32,991 nt of DNA from Clostridia bacterium. Lineage in GTDB: Bacteria; Bacillota; Clostridia; UMGS1810. The stretch lies in NCBI GenBank assembly GCA_016293435.1, contig JAEDEG010000021.1, positions 1 through 32,991 of the forward strand. The letters run 5' to 3'. Shown in pieces: positions 1 to 7,819 of this stretch. Numbering within the stretch: the stretch's first letter is position 1; every line of letters begins with the position of its first letter. Position numbers and translations under genes: made by a program. A model generated the notes under the pieces. That model was not told where the DNA came from. It was given only the letters and a program-made list of their open reading frames with translations, and did not search any database.

Positions 1-61
1 TGGTAACTACGCCTCGGTGGACTTTCACCACAGAGCATTGATATGCCCGTCATACAGCAAA

Positions 62-96
62 AACAGAGCCCATTCGCCAAGCGAGCGGGCTCTGTT
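62..96 (-). terminator. Rho-independent-type terminator hairpin
   Basis: AACAGAGCCC (62-71) pairs with GGGCTCTGTT (87-96), and an inner TCGC/GCGA pair (74-77 with 81-84) extends the hairpin. On the minus strand the stem is followed by TTTTTGC, and on the plus strand by GTTTTGC, so it may work in both directions. It is the first terminator downstream of the secreted cohesin-like gene, although about 220 bases beyond that stop codon. A gene left of the window could use it too. Confidence 0.65.
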
Positions 97-320
97 GTTT
101 TGCACTTTTAATACACAGAAACAAGCATATTGTAAGAAAACCGCGTGATTTTCTTCATGACAAATTTGTTTTTCGTTTTATTAATTTTTTGAATATTGAT
201 GTATACAGAACATAACTCTGAATGTTAGTCAGCTCCGCATATACAGTCTTGCACAGAATAGCATGCTTGACTATGCAAGCCGTCTATAATTCAATATTCT
301 AAAGTACAACCAAAATTATA
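97..320. other. AT-rich spacer without a recognisable gene
   Basis: Nothing coding is supported here. The stretch is AT-rich and lies between the hairpin at 62-96 and the stop codon of the secreted protein. It contains a few short palindromes such as AGCATGCT, but no terminator with a T tract and no recognisable RNA. It would be the 3' untranslated part of the secreted-protein transcript if transcription stops at the 62-96 hairpin. Confidence 0.4.
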
Positions 321-1133
321 TTATTGGGGAAGTACACTCCAAGCTACTGTGTTCAAAGCAGCATCCCAGAGGAAAGCTTTGATAACGTCGCCGCCTTTAA
401 CTGCATCTGTTGTAACAGTTGTAAGTTCAGCTACTGTACCTGCAGTGATATCTTTTGTAGCTACACCGGCGAGCTCATAACCTGTACCTACAGCTTTGTA
501 TGTTGCAACATAAAGAGTAGCAGCACCTACAGTACCAAAGTATGATACAGAAGCTGTGTTGTCAGCATTTGTCTTGAGATCGTAGTATCCGTCTGTGTAT
601 GAAGGACCGTCAGGTTCTACAACAATTGTACAGGGAACACCAATTGTATTATTAACTACAGAGGCAGCAGCATTTTTTGCTGTAGGTGTGAAATTAACTG
701 TATATGTTCCGGGAGCAACATCATCAGCGATTGTAAAAGTAATTACGCTAAGATTTTCTTCCGGATCAATAAGTGTATCTTCCCATGTTTTAAAGCTGAA
801 AGTATGATATTTTGTGTTTCTGATATATGTGTGTGCTTTTGTTGAAATATCAAAGATGTCCTCATTAATACCATCAACATGAGTAGCAGCAGCACCCGAT
901 GTTGTAGATAATGTAATACCGGCAGGAAGTTTTGTAGCTTGGATAGAAACACCACCAGTTTTAACAGGTACTGTTTTTGAAACAACTGACATAGGAACTG
1001 TCACTGTTTCTCCGGCTTTAGCTTTTACTGTTGCAAAATTAATAGTAACAGCATCGTCGCCGGCAAATGAAACTACTGTCATCATAGAAATGACCATAGC
1101 TACGGTCATAACCATTGCCAAAAATTTTTTCAT
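321..1133 (-). CDS. Secreted cohesin-like domain protein
   Basis: This 270-residue protein has a clear Sec signal peptide: lysines at 2-3, a hydrophobic core to about residue 22, and likely cleavage after SFA. Residues about 28-172 have the pattern of cohesin/carbohydrate-binding beta-sandwiches: VTINFATVKAKAGETVTVPM at the start, then ITFTIADDVAPGTYTVNF and a closing strand ending CTIVVEPDGP. The C-terminal part, about 178-270, is a separate beta-rich module ending in KAFLWDAALN, a motif that recurs at the ends of Firmicute extracellular proteins. No dockerin, LPXTG signal or second membrane segment is visible, so it should be released or held non-covalently. The start is supported by GGAGTG eight bases upstream of the ATG. 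A long structured leader precedes it. A role in adhesion, polysaccharide binding or scaffolding is inference; its binding partner is unknown. Confidence 0.75.
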   Translation of the reverse strand: MKKFLAMVMTVAMVISMMTVVSFAGDDAVTINFATVKAKAGETVTVPMSVVSKTVPVKTGGVSIQATKLPAGITLSTTSGAAATHVDGINEDIFDISTKAHTYIRNTKYHTFSFKTWEDTLIDPEENLSVITFTIADDVAPGTYTVNFTPTAKNAAASVVNNTIGVPCTIVVEPDGPSYTDGYYDLKTNADNTASVSYFGTVGAATLYVATYKAVGTGYELAGVATKDITAGTVAELTTVTTDAVKGGDVIKAFLWDAALNTVAWSVLPQ

Positions 1134-1154
1134 TAAAAATCACTCCATTAAATA

Positions 1155-1400
1155 AATTTTTTACCGAGGCATTTATATGTAACTTTAATCAAAATCAGTG
1201 CCTACGGTTGTGTGTATGCATTCTGCCATAGGGCAAAGTGCATGTCTACCTGTTGTATTAGGTTTCGTTATTTACAAGAGTTTTGCTGTTTCTGCAAAAA
1301 CGTGCAGTAATCATCTTTTGTGCATCTGCCATAGCTTTTATCCCCTGCTATGCAGTTCAAAAAGAGATTAAGTCGTTGTTAATGAGATATCAAATCTTGA
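1155..1400 (-). promoter_or_regulatory. Structured 5' leader, possible cis-regulatory RNA
   Basis: On the minus strand, the 260 bases before the secreted protein contain four successive hairpins: CTGCATAGC pairing with GCTATGGCAG; CTGCA with TGCAG; ATGCA plus TGCC with GGCA plus TGCAT; and, nearest the gene, CCG plus GGCA with TGCC plus CGG. The last ends about 20 bases before the ribosome binding site, where a folding switch could control initiation. I could not match it to a riboswitch class. No reading frame across it has a credible start. A possible weak promoter lies near 1465-1495 (TTGAGT, 18-base gap, TATGCA). The folding is from eye pairing only. Confidence 0.35.
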
Positions 1401-1613
1401 ATGATGTCCCCAAGTGATTTGTAGTAATATCGGTTGGCACAGAGCCTAATTTTGAACCCATACTGCATAGAGTACACCAAAAATATGACTCAACTTAAAC
1501 CAAAATATTCCATAAACCCCATAATTTCTTTTTCATTTTGTGTTTTCACGAATACACAAAACTACAATTACCGCCATCTGCATTGACGATAATGCGCACA
1601 TCAAATACAAAGA

Positions 1614-1751
1614 TCAAAAGCCGACAGAGATAACCGAAACACAAGACTCTGCCGATGCGATGTCGGATGATGTGCACGGTATTGCAGATGCAGATACCGA
1701 AGTAAGAAGGAACTCTGATATCTTTGAAAAAGATAACATCCTGTGCTTCAT
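1614..1751 (-). CDS. Small ORF of 45 codons, unknown function
   Basis: I do not recognise this peptide. It starts MKHRMLSFSKISEFLL and continues with a serine/alanine-rich stretch containing two cysteines (residues 26 and 37). Support comes from upstream signals: AGGAAGTGA sits about eight bases before the ATG, and a TTGCAA-17-TATAAT promoter lies about 48 bases upstream of the start codon. The frame ends at a TGA. After that TGA the same frame stays open for a hydrophobic stretch of about 25 codons, so this could be the front half of a broken membrane protein or a peptide that ends there. The opposite strand is also open, which weakens the coding case. No agrB-like, transporter or modification gene is nearby to suggest a signal peptide. 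Codon choice is unremarkable. Confidence 0.35.
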   Translation of the reverse strand: MKHRMLSFSKISEFLLTSVSASAIPCTSSDIASAESCVSVISVGF

Positions 1752-1798
1752 ATCAAATCACTTCCTTTCATTAATATCAAAATCTGATACCTATGATG

Positions 1799-1827
1799 AT
1801 TATATTATATTTTTTGAATTATTGCAA
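1799..1827 (-). promoter_or_regulatory. Sigma-A type promoter
   Basis: On the minus strand, TTGCAA (1822-1827) and a perfect TATAAT (1799-1804) are separated by 17 bases. Transcription would start near 1792 and reach the small ORF at 1751 after about 40 bases. It may also drive the secreted-protein gene further down. The rest of the 297-base gap between the small ORF and the ROK gene is AT-rich, with nothing else I can support. Confidence 0.6.
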
Positions 1828-2048
1828 TAGTTTTTTTTATCTTTTAAATTTAAAAAAACACGAATTTTGAAATTTTGAAGTTAAAATTGTTTAGTTTTCA
1901 CAACAAAAATACCGTTTAAAAGAGATATAAAAGAGATTTTAAAGCAAAAATTTGTTAAAATTTCATAAAACGATAGGTCTATTTTTACCGTGCTCCCATA
2001 CACAAAACTTATTTTCGTAGTTCTAAGTTTGCCTTACCCTCTTGCATC

Positions 2049-3239
2049 TTACACAAGCAGCAGCTCATATGGATTATCGCACACTTTTTTTATCACCATG
2101 GCAATACCTCCAAGCAAAACTGCATCACCGCCAAGCGCAGAAAAAACCGTTTCGCAGCTTATGCCCTTTGCAGCTCCTTGAATATTTCTTTTGGCAAGCT
2201 CCGAAACCAACGCTTCCCCAAAGCCTTCGATGCCGGACCCCACAACAATCAAGTCCGGATTAAAAATATTAATAATATTTGATATTCCAATCGACAAGTA
2301 TTTTAGTTCTTCATCTATTACTTGCTTTGCAGTTTTATCGTTATTTTGAATATATGCCATCATTATATCGGCACAAGTGCTGCTTTGGTTTAGTGTTGAA
2401 GTGTCACATAGCCAATCCCTCATACGCCGAAGCATTGCCTCCTCACCGGTAAGTGCCTGCAGACAGCCTCTCGAGCCGCACTGACAAAGAGGTCCGTCGG
2501 GATCGATTATAGTATGACCAAGCTCTCCGGCAGCATTATTACTGCCTCTGAGCAGCTCACCACCCGACACAACAGCCGCACCCACACCGCTGCCAACATA
2601 AAAAAACACAAAATTTTCTATATTCCGCGCAACTCCAAAATTCATTTCGGCATTTGCCATAAGACGGACATCGTTTTGAACATATACATCAATACCGCAT
2701 TTTTTCTGAAGCATTTCTCCTATGGCAACATTTTGCCAGCCAAGATTTGGTGCGCTTATCAAAACTCCCGTCTCCGAATCGGCAACACCGTGAAGCCCAA
2801 GCGCAATTCCTACTGTTCTGCCGCTGTTTTCTTTTTCAAATTCGCACAAAACTCGGCATATATAGTCGATGCACAATTCGGGAGCGGCACCCGAAGAGGA
2901 AAAAAGCATAGATTTGCGAAAAACAATTTTTGCATTAAAATCAGATACCACAACATCTACCCCATGAGGGCTTATATAGGCACTGCCCACATAGAGAGAT
3001 TGTGAACATAGCTTAAGAATTACAGGACGTCTTCCTCCGGTGGAGGTGCCGGTTGCGGCTTCTTCCACTATACCCCGGTCTATCAACTCTGAGGTTATGT
3101 TTGTCACAGTGGCTGCAGTGAGGCCACTTTCTCGAGCAATCTCTATTCTTGACACCTGTCCTTTGGTTCTTATCAAATTAAGAATGAGTGCAGTGTTTAT
3201 TTTTTTTATAAGCGAAAAGCTTCCTATGTTATTTCTCAT
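2049..3239 (-). CDS. ROK-family transcriptional repressor (NagC/XylR type)
   Basis: This 396-residue protein has the usual ROK-repressor build. A winged helix-turn-helix occupies about residues 14-60 (VSRIEIARESGLTAATVTN). The ROK sugar-kinase fold follows from about 80, with the GIALGLHG glycine-rich segment near 144-151, QND at 188-190, and the zinc site formed by H242 with the CQCGSRGC motif at 252-259. Members bind operator DNA and release it when a sugar or sugar phosphate binds. The effector cannot be read from the sequence, and no sugar-uptake gene is adjacent, so its target is unclear. The ATG is preceded by GAAAGG. It lies 76 bases downstream of the protease gene in the same direction. 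There is no strong terminator between them, so read-through from the division operon is possible. Confidence 0.9.
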   Translation of the reverse strand: MRNNIGSFSLIKKINTALILNLIRTKGQVSRIEIARESGLTAATVTNITSELIDRGIVEEAATGTSTGGRRPVILKLCSQSLYVGSAYISPHGVDVVVSDFNAKIVFRKSMLFSSSGAAPELCIDYICRVLCEFEKENSGRTVGIALGLHGVADSETGVLISAPNLGWQNVAIGEMLQKKCGIDVYVQNDVRLMANAEMNFGVARNIENFVFFYVGSGVGAAVVSGGELLRGSNNAAGELGHTIIDPDGPLCQCGSRGCLQALTGEEAMLRRMRDWLCDTSTLNQSSTCADIMMAYIQNNDKTAKQVIDEELKYLSIGISNIINIFNPDLIVVGSGIEGFGEALVSELAKRNIQGAAKGISCETVFSALGGDAVLLGGIAMVIKKVCDNPYELLLV

Positions 3240-3315
3240 TTTTTTACCTTTCGATGCAGTTGTAAAGTAAAAATTTTTTATGATTTAATTTGCAGAACAG
3301 CTCTCGAGCCTCTTT

Positions 3316-4497
3316 CTACTTTGTGAGTGCTTCTATTGCCGCCGCAAGCTGTGTATCTCCCTCTATACTGTCATCAAAGCTGTCAGTCTGTGTGCCCTCG
3401 GGCAAGCTCACCAAAATGTCGGGTTCTATACCGGTACCGTTTATGCACACGCCCGACGGAGTGTAATATTTGGCTACCGTAACCTTGAATGCGGTGCCGT
3501 CTCCAAGCTCAAATATGCCCTGAACCACACCCTTGCCAAAGGTCTTTTCTCCTACCAATATTGCTTTACCGTGATCCTTGAGAGCTCCTGCCATAACCTC
3601 GGAAGCACTGGCGCTCTCTTTGTTGACAAGCACACACATAGGAACGTTTATTTCTTCTTTTTCCGACTTGTATTCTTCGTTTTTCCCGTTTTTCCCTTTT
3701 ATTGTGGTTATAACACACTCAGGCAAAAGCATATCACACATCTCAACCACCGAATCGAGTGATCCGCCGGGATTTGATCTCAAATCAATTATGAGTGCTT
3801 TCATTCCTTCGCTATTTAACTTCTCAAGCTTTTCTTCAAAGTCATTATAGCTTGTGTTGCCAAAGGTTTTTATTCTTATATAGCCAATCGAATTATCAAG
3901 CATTTTGCATGTGACATATTCCATATCCACCTTATCACAAATCACAGAAATTTCTGTTACCGTGCCGTCTCTTTCTATTTCAAGCTTAACACTTTCGCCG
4001 TCAGGAGTGGCTTTGATATCTTCAACGGCAGCGTTTAATTCGTCCTTGCTATATGTCTTTCCGTTAACAGATACAATATAGTCTCCTTTTTTTATGCCCG
4101 CTTTGTCGGCCGGACTGTCTTTTTTTACTGATTTTATAAGAAGTTTTTCCGATTCTGCAGAGACTGTAACTCCTATCCCCTTATAATCTCCCTCTAAATT
4201 TTCGTTCATATATTCATACTGATGGACATTGAGATATTCGGTATAGGTATCACCCAAAGCCTTGGCAAATCCTGATGCCGCATAATCAATCATTTTGCTT
4301 TTATCAGCTTTTCCCGTAAAATTGTTGTCGACTATTGCTTCCATTTTGATGAGCTTTGAAAAATCGGAATAGCCAAATTGAGAGGAAATCTTTGCATACA
4401 CAAAGCGTCCCAAACCGGTATTATAGAAAATTGTGGTTAATATAAATACAGCAACAGTCGTAACTGCCGCTGTAATTAAAGTATGTTTTTTGTTCAT
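3316..4497 (-). CDS. ctpA: C-terminal processing protease, S41A family
   Basis: CtpA-type serine proteases act outside the cytoplasmic membrane and trim other proteins; in Firmicutes they are linked to sporulation signalling and control of wall hydrolases. With the start chosen here the protein is 393 residues. An N-terminal membrane anchor spans about residues 5-25, a PDZ domain about 100-180 (YKGIGVTVSAE, SPADKAGIKKGDYIVSVNGK), and the S41 catalytic domain about 195-360. The catalytic pair is Ser297 in SASASE and Lys322 in GEKTFGKG, 25 residues apart as in E. coli Prc. The frame stays open 35 codons further upstream, but ATG 4497 has GGAG eight bases before it and directly precedes the membrane anchor. 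It follows the M23 hydrolase gene by 52 bases, which suggests coupled envelope functions. Confidence 0.93.
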   Translation of the reverse strand: MNKKHTLITAAVTTVAVFILTTIFYNTGLGRFVYAKISSQFGYSDFSKLIKMEAIVDNNFTGKADKSKMIDYAASGFAKALGDTYTEYLNVHQYEYMNENLEGDYKGIGVTVSAESEKLLIKSVKKDSPADKAGIKKGDYIVSVNGKTYSKDELNAAVEDIKATPDGESVKLEIERDGTVTEISVICDKVDMEYVTCKMLDNSIGYIRIKTFGNTSYNDFEEKLEKLNSEGMKALIIDLRSNPGGSLDSVVEMCDMLLPECVITTIKGKNGKNEEYKSEKEEINVPMCVLVNKESASASEVMAGALKDHGKAILVGEKTFGKGVVQGIFELGDGTAFKVTVAKYYTPSGVCINGTGIEPDILVSLPEGTQTDSFDDSIEGDTQLAAAIEALTK

Positions 4498-4549
4498 AAA
4501 ATCAGCTCCGCTAAAATTGTATGCCAAAATGTCTTCCCAAATGCCAACA

Positions 4550-5737
4550 TTAATTAAAATATTGCATCGGATTGGTTGTTTTGCCGTTGTACTGAACCTC
4601 AAAATGAATATGAGGTCCGGTTGACATACCCGTTGAACCGCACTTTGCTATTATCTGACCTCTTGATACGCTCTGCCCCTTTGACACAAGAAGTGAGCTG
4701 CAGTGTGCATATAGAGTTGTATATCCGCCGCCGTGATTTATAACAACATAGTTGCCGTAGCCGCCGGAATTATATCCCGATACAATTACCACACCGTCTG
4801 ACGCGGCAAGAATATCTGTTCCGTAAGAAGCTCCGATATCTATGCCCGAGTGAAAACGTGACCTGCCCGTTACAGGATGGATACGGTAACCGTAGGGAGA
4901 GGTGACCAAACGGGTTGTGTTTGACGGCCACTGAAACTGACCTCCGCTAAATACCGGCGGAGCGACAGCCGAACCCGACGAAGATGTGCCGTTGCCGGCA
5001 TCCGACTGCAGACGAGCCTGTTCTGCTGCCGCACGTGCTTGCACCTCTGCCTGCTTTGCAAGCTCAAATTCTTTTTCGTATGCTTCGATATCCTTTTGAA
5101 GGTTATCTATAATTGCCTGACTTTCCTGACGGTAGCCGTCGAGAGTCTGTTTTTTTGAGTCCTGCTCTGCCTTAAGGTTTATAACCTCCTGCTTTTGCTT
5201 GAGAAGGTCTTCCTTCATGGCTTTGACCTCTTGCATAGAATTTTCTATTTCATCAAGCTTATCTGAATCATATTCAGCCACTCTTTTAACTATAGATGCT
5301 CTCGACAGCATATCCTCCAACGAGCTTGCACGCATAATTATCTCAGTATAAGACACATTTCCTTTTTTTATAAGTCTTTTTGCTCTTTCGTTATAATCGG
5401 AATTTTGCTTTTGCATATCGGCACTGAGCTCATTAATTTTGGCTTCTGACGCGCTGATTGCCTGAGCTTTTTGGTCTATCTTTGTTTGATATTCTTCTAT
5501 TTCTGCAGTAACTGCATTAATCTGCCTGTCAAGCTCTTCTCTTTTTTTAATTTCGTCATTTTGAGAGGTTATGGCAGCTTCTTTTTTTTGAGTTGCCTCC
5601 TGCTGGCGACGCTGTGCGTCTTGAATTGAATTTGCTCCTGCTGTGAGAGGAGACACCGCAATAAACACCGACATAGCCAAAAACGCCACCAGTGCAATTA
5701 CGGCAAGTATTCTTATAAAAATTTTGTTTCTAAGCAT
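4550..5737 (-). CDS. Coiled-coil M23 murein hydrolase/activator (EnvC/PcsB-like)
   Basis: This 395-residue protein has a membrane anchor or signal segment at about residues 7-33, then a long coiled coil over about 38-244 rich in E, K and Q. A short Ser/Gly linker leads to a C-terminal LytM/M23 domain at about 270-391. The zinc and catalytic residues are present: H296 and D300 in HSGID, and H376 and H378 in GPHIHFEV, so it should be an active endopeptidase rather than a degenerate EnvC-like activator. It lies directly downstream of ftsEX, which in Gram-positives gates peptidoglycan hydrolases through an extracellular coiled coil; it is the obvious partner. The ATG is chosen for its AAGGA ribosome binding site; an upstream in-frame extension lacks one. 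The hydrolysed bond is not determined by the sequence. Confidence 0.92.
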   Translation of the reverse strand: MLRNKIFIRILAVIALVAFLAMSVFIAVSPLTAGANSIQDAQRRQQEATQKKEAAITSQNDEIKKREELDRQINAVTAEIEEYQTKIDQKAQAISASEAKINELSADMQKQNSDYNERAKRLIKKGNVSYTEIIMRASSLEDMLSRASIVKRVAEYDSDKLDEIENSMQEVKAMKEDLLKQKQEVINLKAEQDSKKQTLDGYRQESQAIIDNLQKDIEAYEKEFELAKQAEVQARAAAEQARLQSDAGNGTSSSGSAVAPPVFSGGQFQWPSNTTRLVTSPYGYRIHPVTGRSRFHSGIDIGASYGTDILAASDGVVIVSGYNSGGYGNYVVINHGGGYTTLYAHCSSLLVSKGQSVSRGQIIAKCGSTGMSTGPHIHFEVQYNGKTTNPMQYFN

Positions 5738-5800
5738 AATAAAATTCCTTCCGTTTAACCACATATGTAAAATGTGCATATGCGATAAAGTTTAAAATCC

Positions 5801-7093
5801 TTAAACGTGAAGATATCTTCTTACGGATATAGAGCTTCCAAAAGCTCCGATAACCGTTCCCAAAATCAAATAGGAGCCAATAATCTGTATCCATATCTGA
5901 CCAAATTTCATAAACGACAAATCAGCTGTAAGACCCGACGCCGCCGAGCTGATGGCTGTCATAATTCCCTGATATGTCCACTGTGAAATAAAAAATGCGA
6001 TAATTGCCGACAATAGACCCAAAATAATCCCCTCCATAATGAAAGGACCTCTGATGTATGAGTCGGTTGCACCTACATATTTCATAATATTTATTTCTTT
6101 TCGTCTGTTGTGAACCGTAAGCTTTATTGTGTTGGATATAATAAACAGACTAACCAGTGCAAAAGCTACAATTATCCAAACGGATATTTTTTTAACCATG
6201 TTTTTAAGACTGTCTATCACCGAAATAAATTCGCGGCTGTTTTCTACACTTTCAACATTTTCGAGTGACTCAAGCTTTGCGATTGTTTCGTCTGCAATAG
6301 ACAAATCCTTCATTCTGACCGCATATGCATCGGGAATAAGATCTTCGGGCAAACCTTCAAAATCCTTCAGCTCTTCGGGTGTTAGGTTTGATTTGAAATC
6401 CTTGAACTTATCAACACCGTCGACAAAGCCAATATTTTCGGTATCTATATTCGGAATCTCTGTAATCTCTTTTTTGAGATTTTCTTTTATTTCATCATAT
6501 TTGGAGGAGCTTACAGTTGTGGAAATACCGCCGAGCTGTGCCATATACACATACAGGTCACTACCGTCCATAACCTTTGAAACACCTTCTATTTCGCCAA
6601 GAAGTCTAAGTGTTTCAACTTCGTCAGCTCCCTCTTCGAGCCTAAGTGAATAGGAGTTACCTACAACTGATGCATCTATGTTTTCAAAAGCTTTTTTTTC
6701 TTCATCAGACAAGTCCTTCACAAATTCCGAAAGCCTTGTTGCACCGTCGATATATTTTATAGTGGAAATATCAACATTTGGTACTCCCATAATCAAAGTT
6801 TCAACATTTTTCAATTTTTCTTCATATGCGGCATCATCCATTTCGGTGCCTCTGTCTACAAACACTCCTATCTGAGCGTTATCCACAGGCACATCCTTGG
6901 ATATATACACATCAACCTGATATTCGTCTGCCATTTTGGAGGTCATGTAGTTGATGTTTAATATACTCATCAAAAATACACCGAAAACAAAAATACACGC
7001 GGTTACAACCAGCAACGAAGTTACTGTCATAAGGCCGTTTTTTACCATTCCGCGCACGCCTTCGGCAAACGATCTTCTAATTGCTCTGAACAT
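5801..7093 (-). CDS. ftsX: Cell-division ABC permease FtsX with duplicated extracellular domain
   Basis: FtsX is the membrane half of the FtsEX complex, which passes ATP-driven movement to murein hydrolases outside the cell. Four membrane segments lie at about residues 22-46, 304-328, 346-370 and 397-420. FtsX proteins are usually about 300 residues; this one is 430. The excess is in the first extracellular loop, which contains two copies of the same domain, about 59-174 and 178-283. Matching landmarks are VPNVD/IPNID, YIDG/FVDG, the following F-x-x-x-L-(S/T)-x-E-E segment, and SYSLR/AYAVR. The start is the ATG preceded by AAGGTGG; a longer frame starting at 7120 has a worse site. It overlaps the ftsE stop by 17 bases, a sign of coupled translation. 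The hydrolase gene follows. Confidence 0.95.
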   Translation of the reverse strand: MFRAIRRSFAEGVRGMVKNGLMTVTSLLVVTACIFVFGVFLMSILNINYMTSKMADEYQVDVYISKDVPVDNAQIGVFVDRGTEMDDAAYEEKLKNVETLIMGVPNVDISTIKYIDGATRLSEFVKDLSDEEKKAFENIDASVVGNSYSLRLEEGADEVETLRLLGEIEGVSKVMDGSDLYVYMAQLGGISTTVSSSKYDEIKENLKKEITEIPNIDTENIGFVDGVDKFKDFKSNLTPEELKDFEGLPEDLIPDAYAVRMKDLSIADETIAKLESLENVESVENSREFISVIDSLKNMVKKISVWIIVAFALVSLFIISNTIKLTVHNRRKEINIMKYVGATDSYIRGPFIMEGIILGLLSAIIAFFISQWTYQGIMTAISSAASGLTADLSFMKFGQIWIQIIGSYLILGTVIGAFGSSISVRRYLHV

Positions 7094-7769
7094 AGCCGTA
7101 ACCACCTTCGTTTTCATCACGGGTAATTATACCTCTTTCGACAACAATTACCCTTTTTTTCATGTCGTTTACTATTCTTTCCGCATGTGTAGCCATTACT
7201 ACCGTTGTGCCTCTCTTGTTGATTTCTTCCATAATGGTCATAATTTCCTGAGCTGTATCAGGATCGAGATTACCGGTAGGCTCGTCTGCTATTAAAACCA
7301 CCGGATTGTTTACAATAGCTCTTGCAATGGCAACTCTCTGCTGCTCACCGCCTGAGAGCTGATGGGGGTACATTTTTGCTTTTGATGAAAGGCCTACCTG
7401 ACTGAGAACAAGAGGAACATTTTTTCTGATTTCTTTGCCGGGAGCACCTACAATCTCCATTGCATAGGAAACGTTCTCCTGTACATTTTTGTTGGGCAGC
7501 AGTCTGAAATCCTGAAAAACAACGCCGAGAGTTCTGCGAAAATATGGAATTTCACGATGCTTTAGTGCATTGACATCAATATCATTTATAAAGATATTGC
7601 CGCCGGTGGCACTTTCTTCTTTCATCATAAGCTTGATAATTGTGGATTTGCCGGCAGCACTGGAGCCTACCAAAAACACAAACTCACCCTTATCTATATG
7701 AAATGATACTCCCTTGAGAGCACCATATCCGTTGTCATATATTTTTGATACATTTTCAAAAGTAATCAC
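7077..7769 (-). CDS. ftsE: Cell-division ATP-binding protein FtsE (GTG start)
   Basis: FtsE is the cytoplasmic ATPase of FtsEX. The 230-residue product has all ABC motifs: Walker A at about 34-43 (VGSSAAGKST), signature LSGGEQQR at 138-145, and Walker B with catalytic Glu at about 158-163 (VLIADE). An ATG lies five codons upstream, at 7784, but no ribosome binding site precedes it. GGAG inside those five codons is nine bases before a GTG, and starting there gives the usual length of about 228-230 residues. The ftsX start overlaps its end. It lies 50 bases downstream of the CdaR-type regulator gene. A small GGGG/CCCC hairpin in that gap is followed only by TATTTTG, so it would be a weak attenuator at most. 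Confidence 0.95.
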   Translation of the reverse strand: MITFENVSKIYDNGYGALKGVSFHIDKGEFVFLVGSSAAGKSTIIKLMMKEESATGGNIFINDIDVNALKHREIPYFRRTLGVVFQDFRLLPNKNVQENVSYAMEIVGAPGKEIRKNVPLVLSQVGLSSKAKMYPHQLSGGEQQRVAIARAIVNNPVVLIADEPTGNLDPDTAQEIMTIMEEINKRGTTVVMATHAERIVNDMKKRVIVVERGIITRDENEGGYGYVQSN

Positions 7770-7819
7770 TGAAAAAATCTCCATTTTTACAGCAAAATAG
7801 GGGTAAACCCCCCATTTGC

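Noticed and set aside
1..60. Possible tail of a group II intron or IS element (GGTGAAAGTCCACC-like motif on the minus strand)
   Set aside because: Only about 50 bases are visible and no catalytic domain or transposase is present, so the resemblance is too slight.
1540..1830. Plus-strand ORF of 96 codons left of the ROK gene
   Set aside because: No ribosome binding site or recognisable domain. The opposite strand has a better promoter and ribosome binding site over the same bases.
1990..2263. Two overlapping plus-strand ORFs at the end of the ROK gene
   Set aside because: They are antisense to the C-terminal coding part of the ROK repressor and lack initiation signals.
2514..3005. Plus-strand ORF of 163 codons
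   Set aside because: It lies entirely antisense to the ROK gene; its composition reflects the complementary frame of a real gene.
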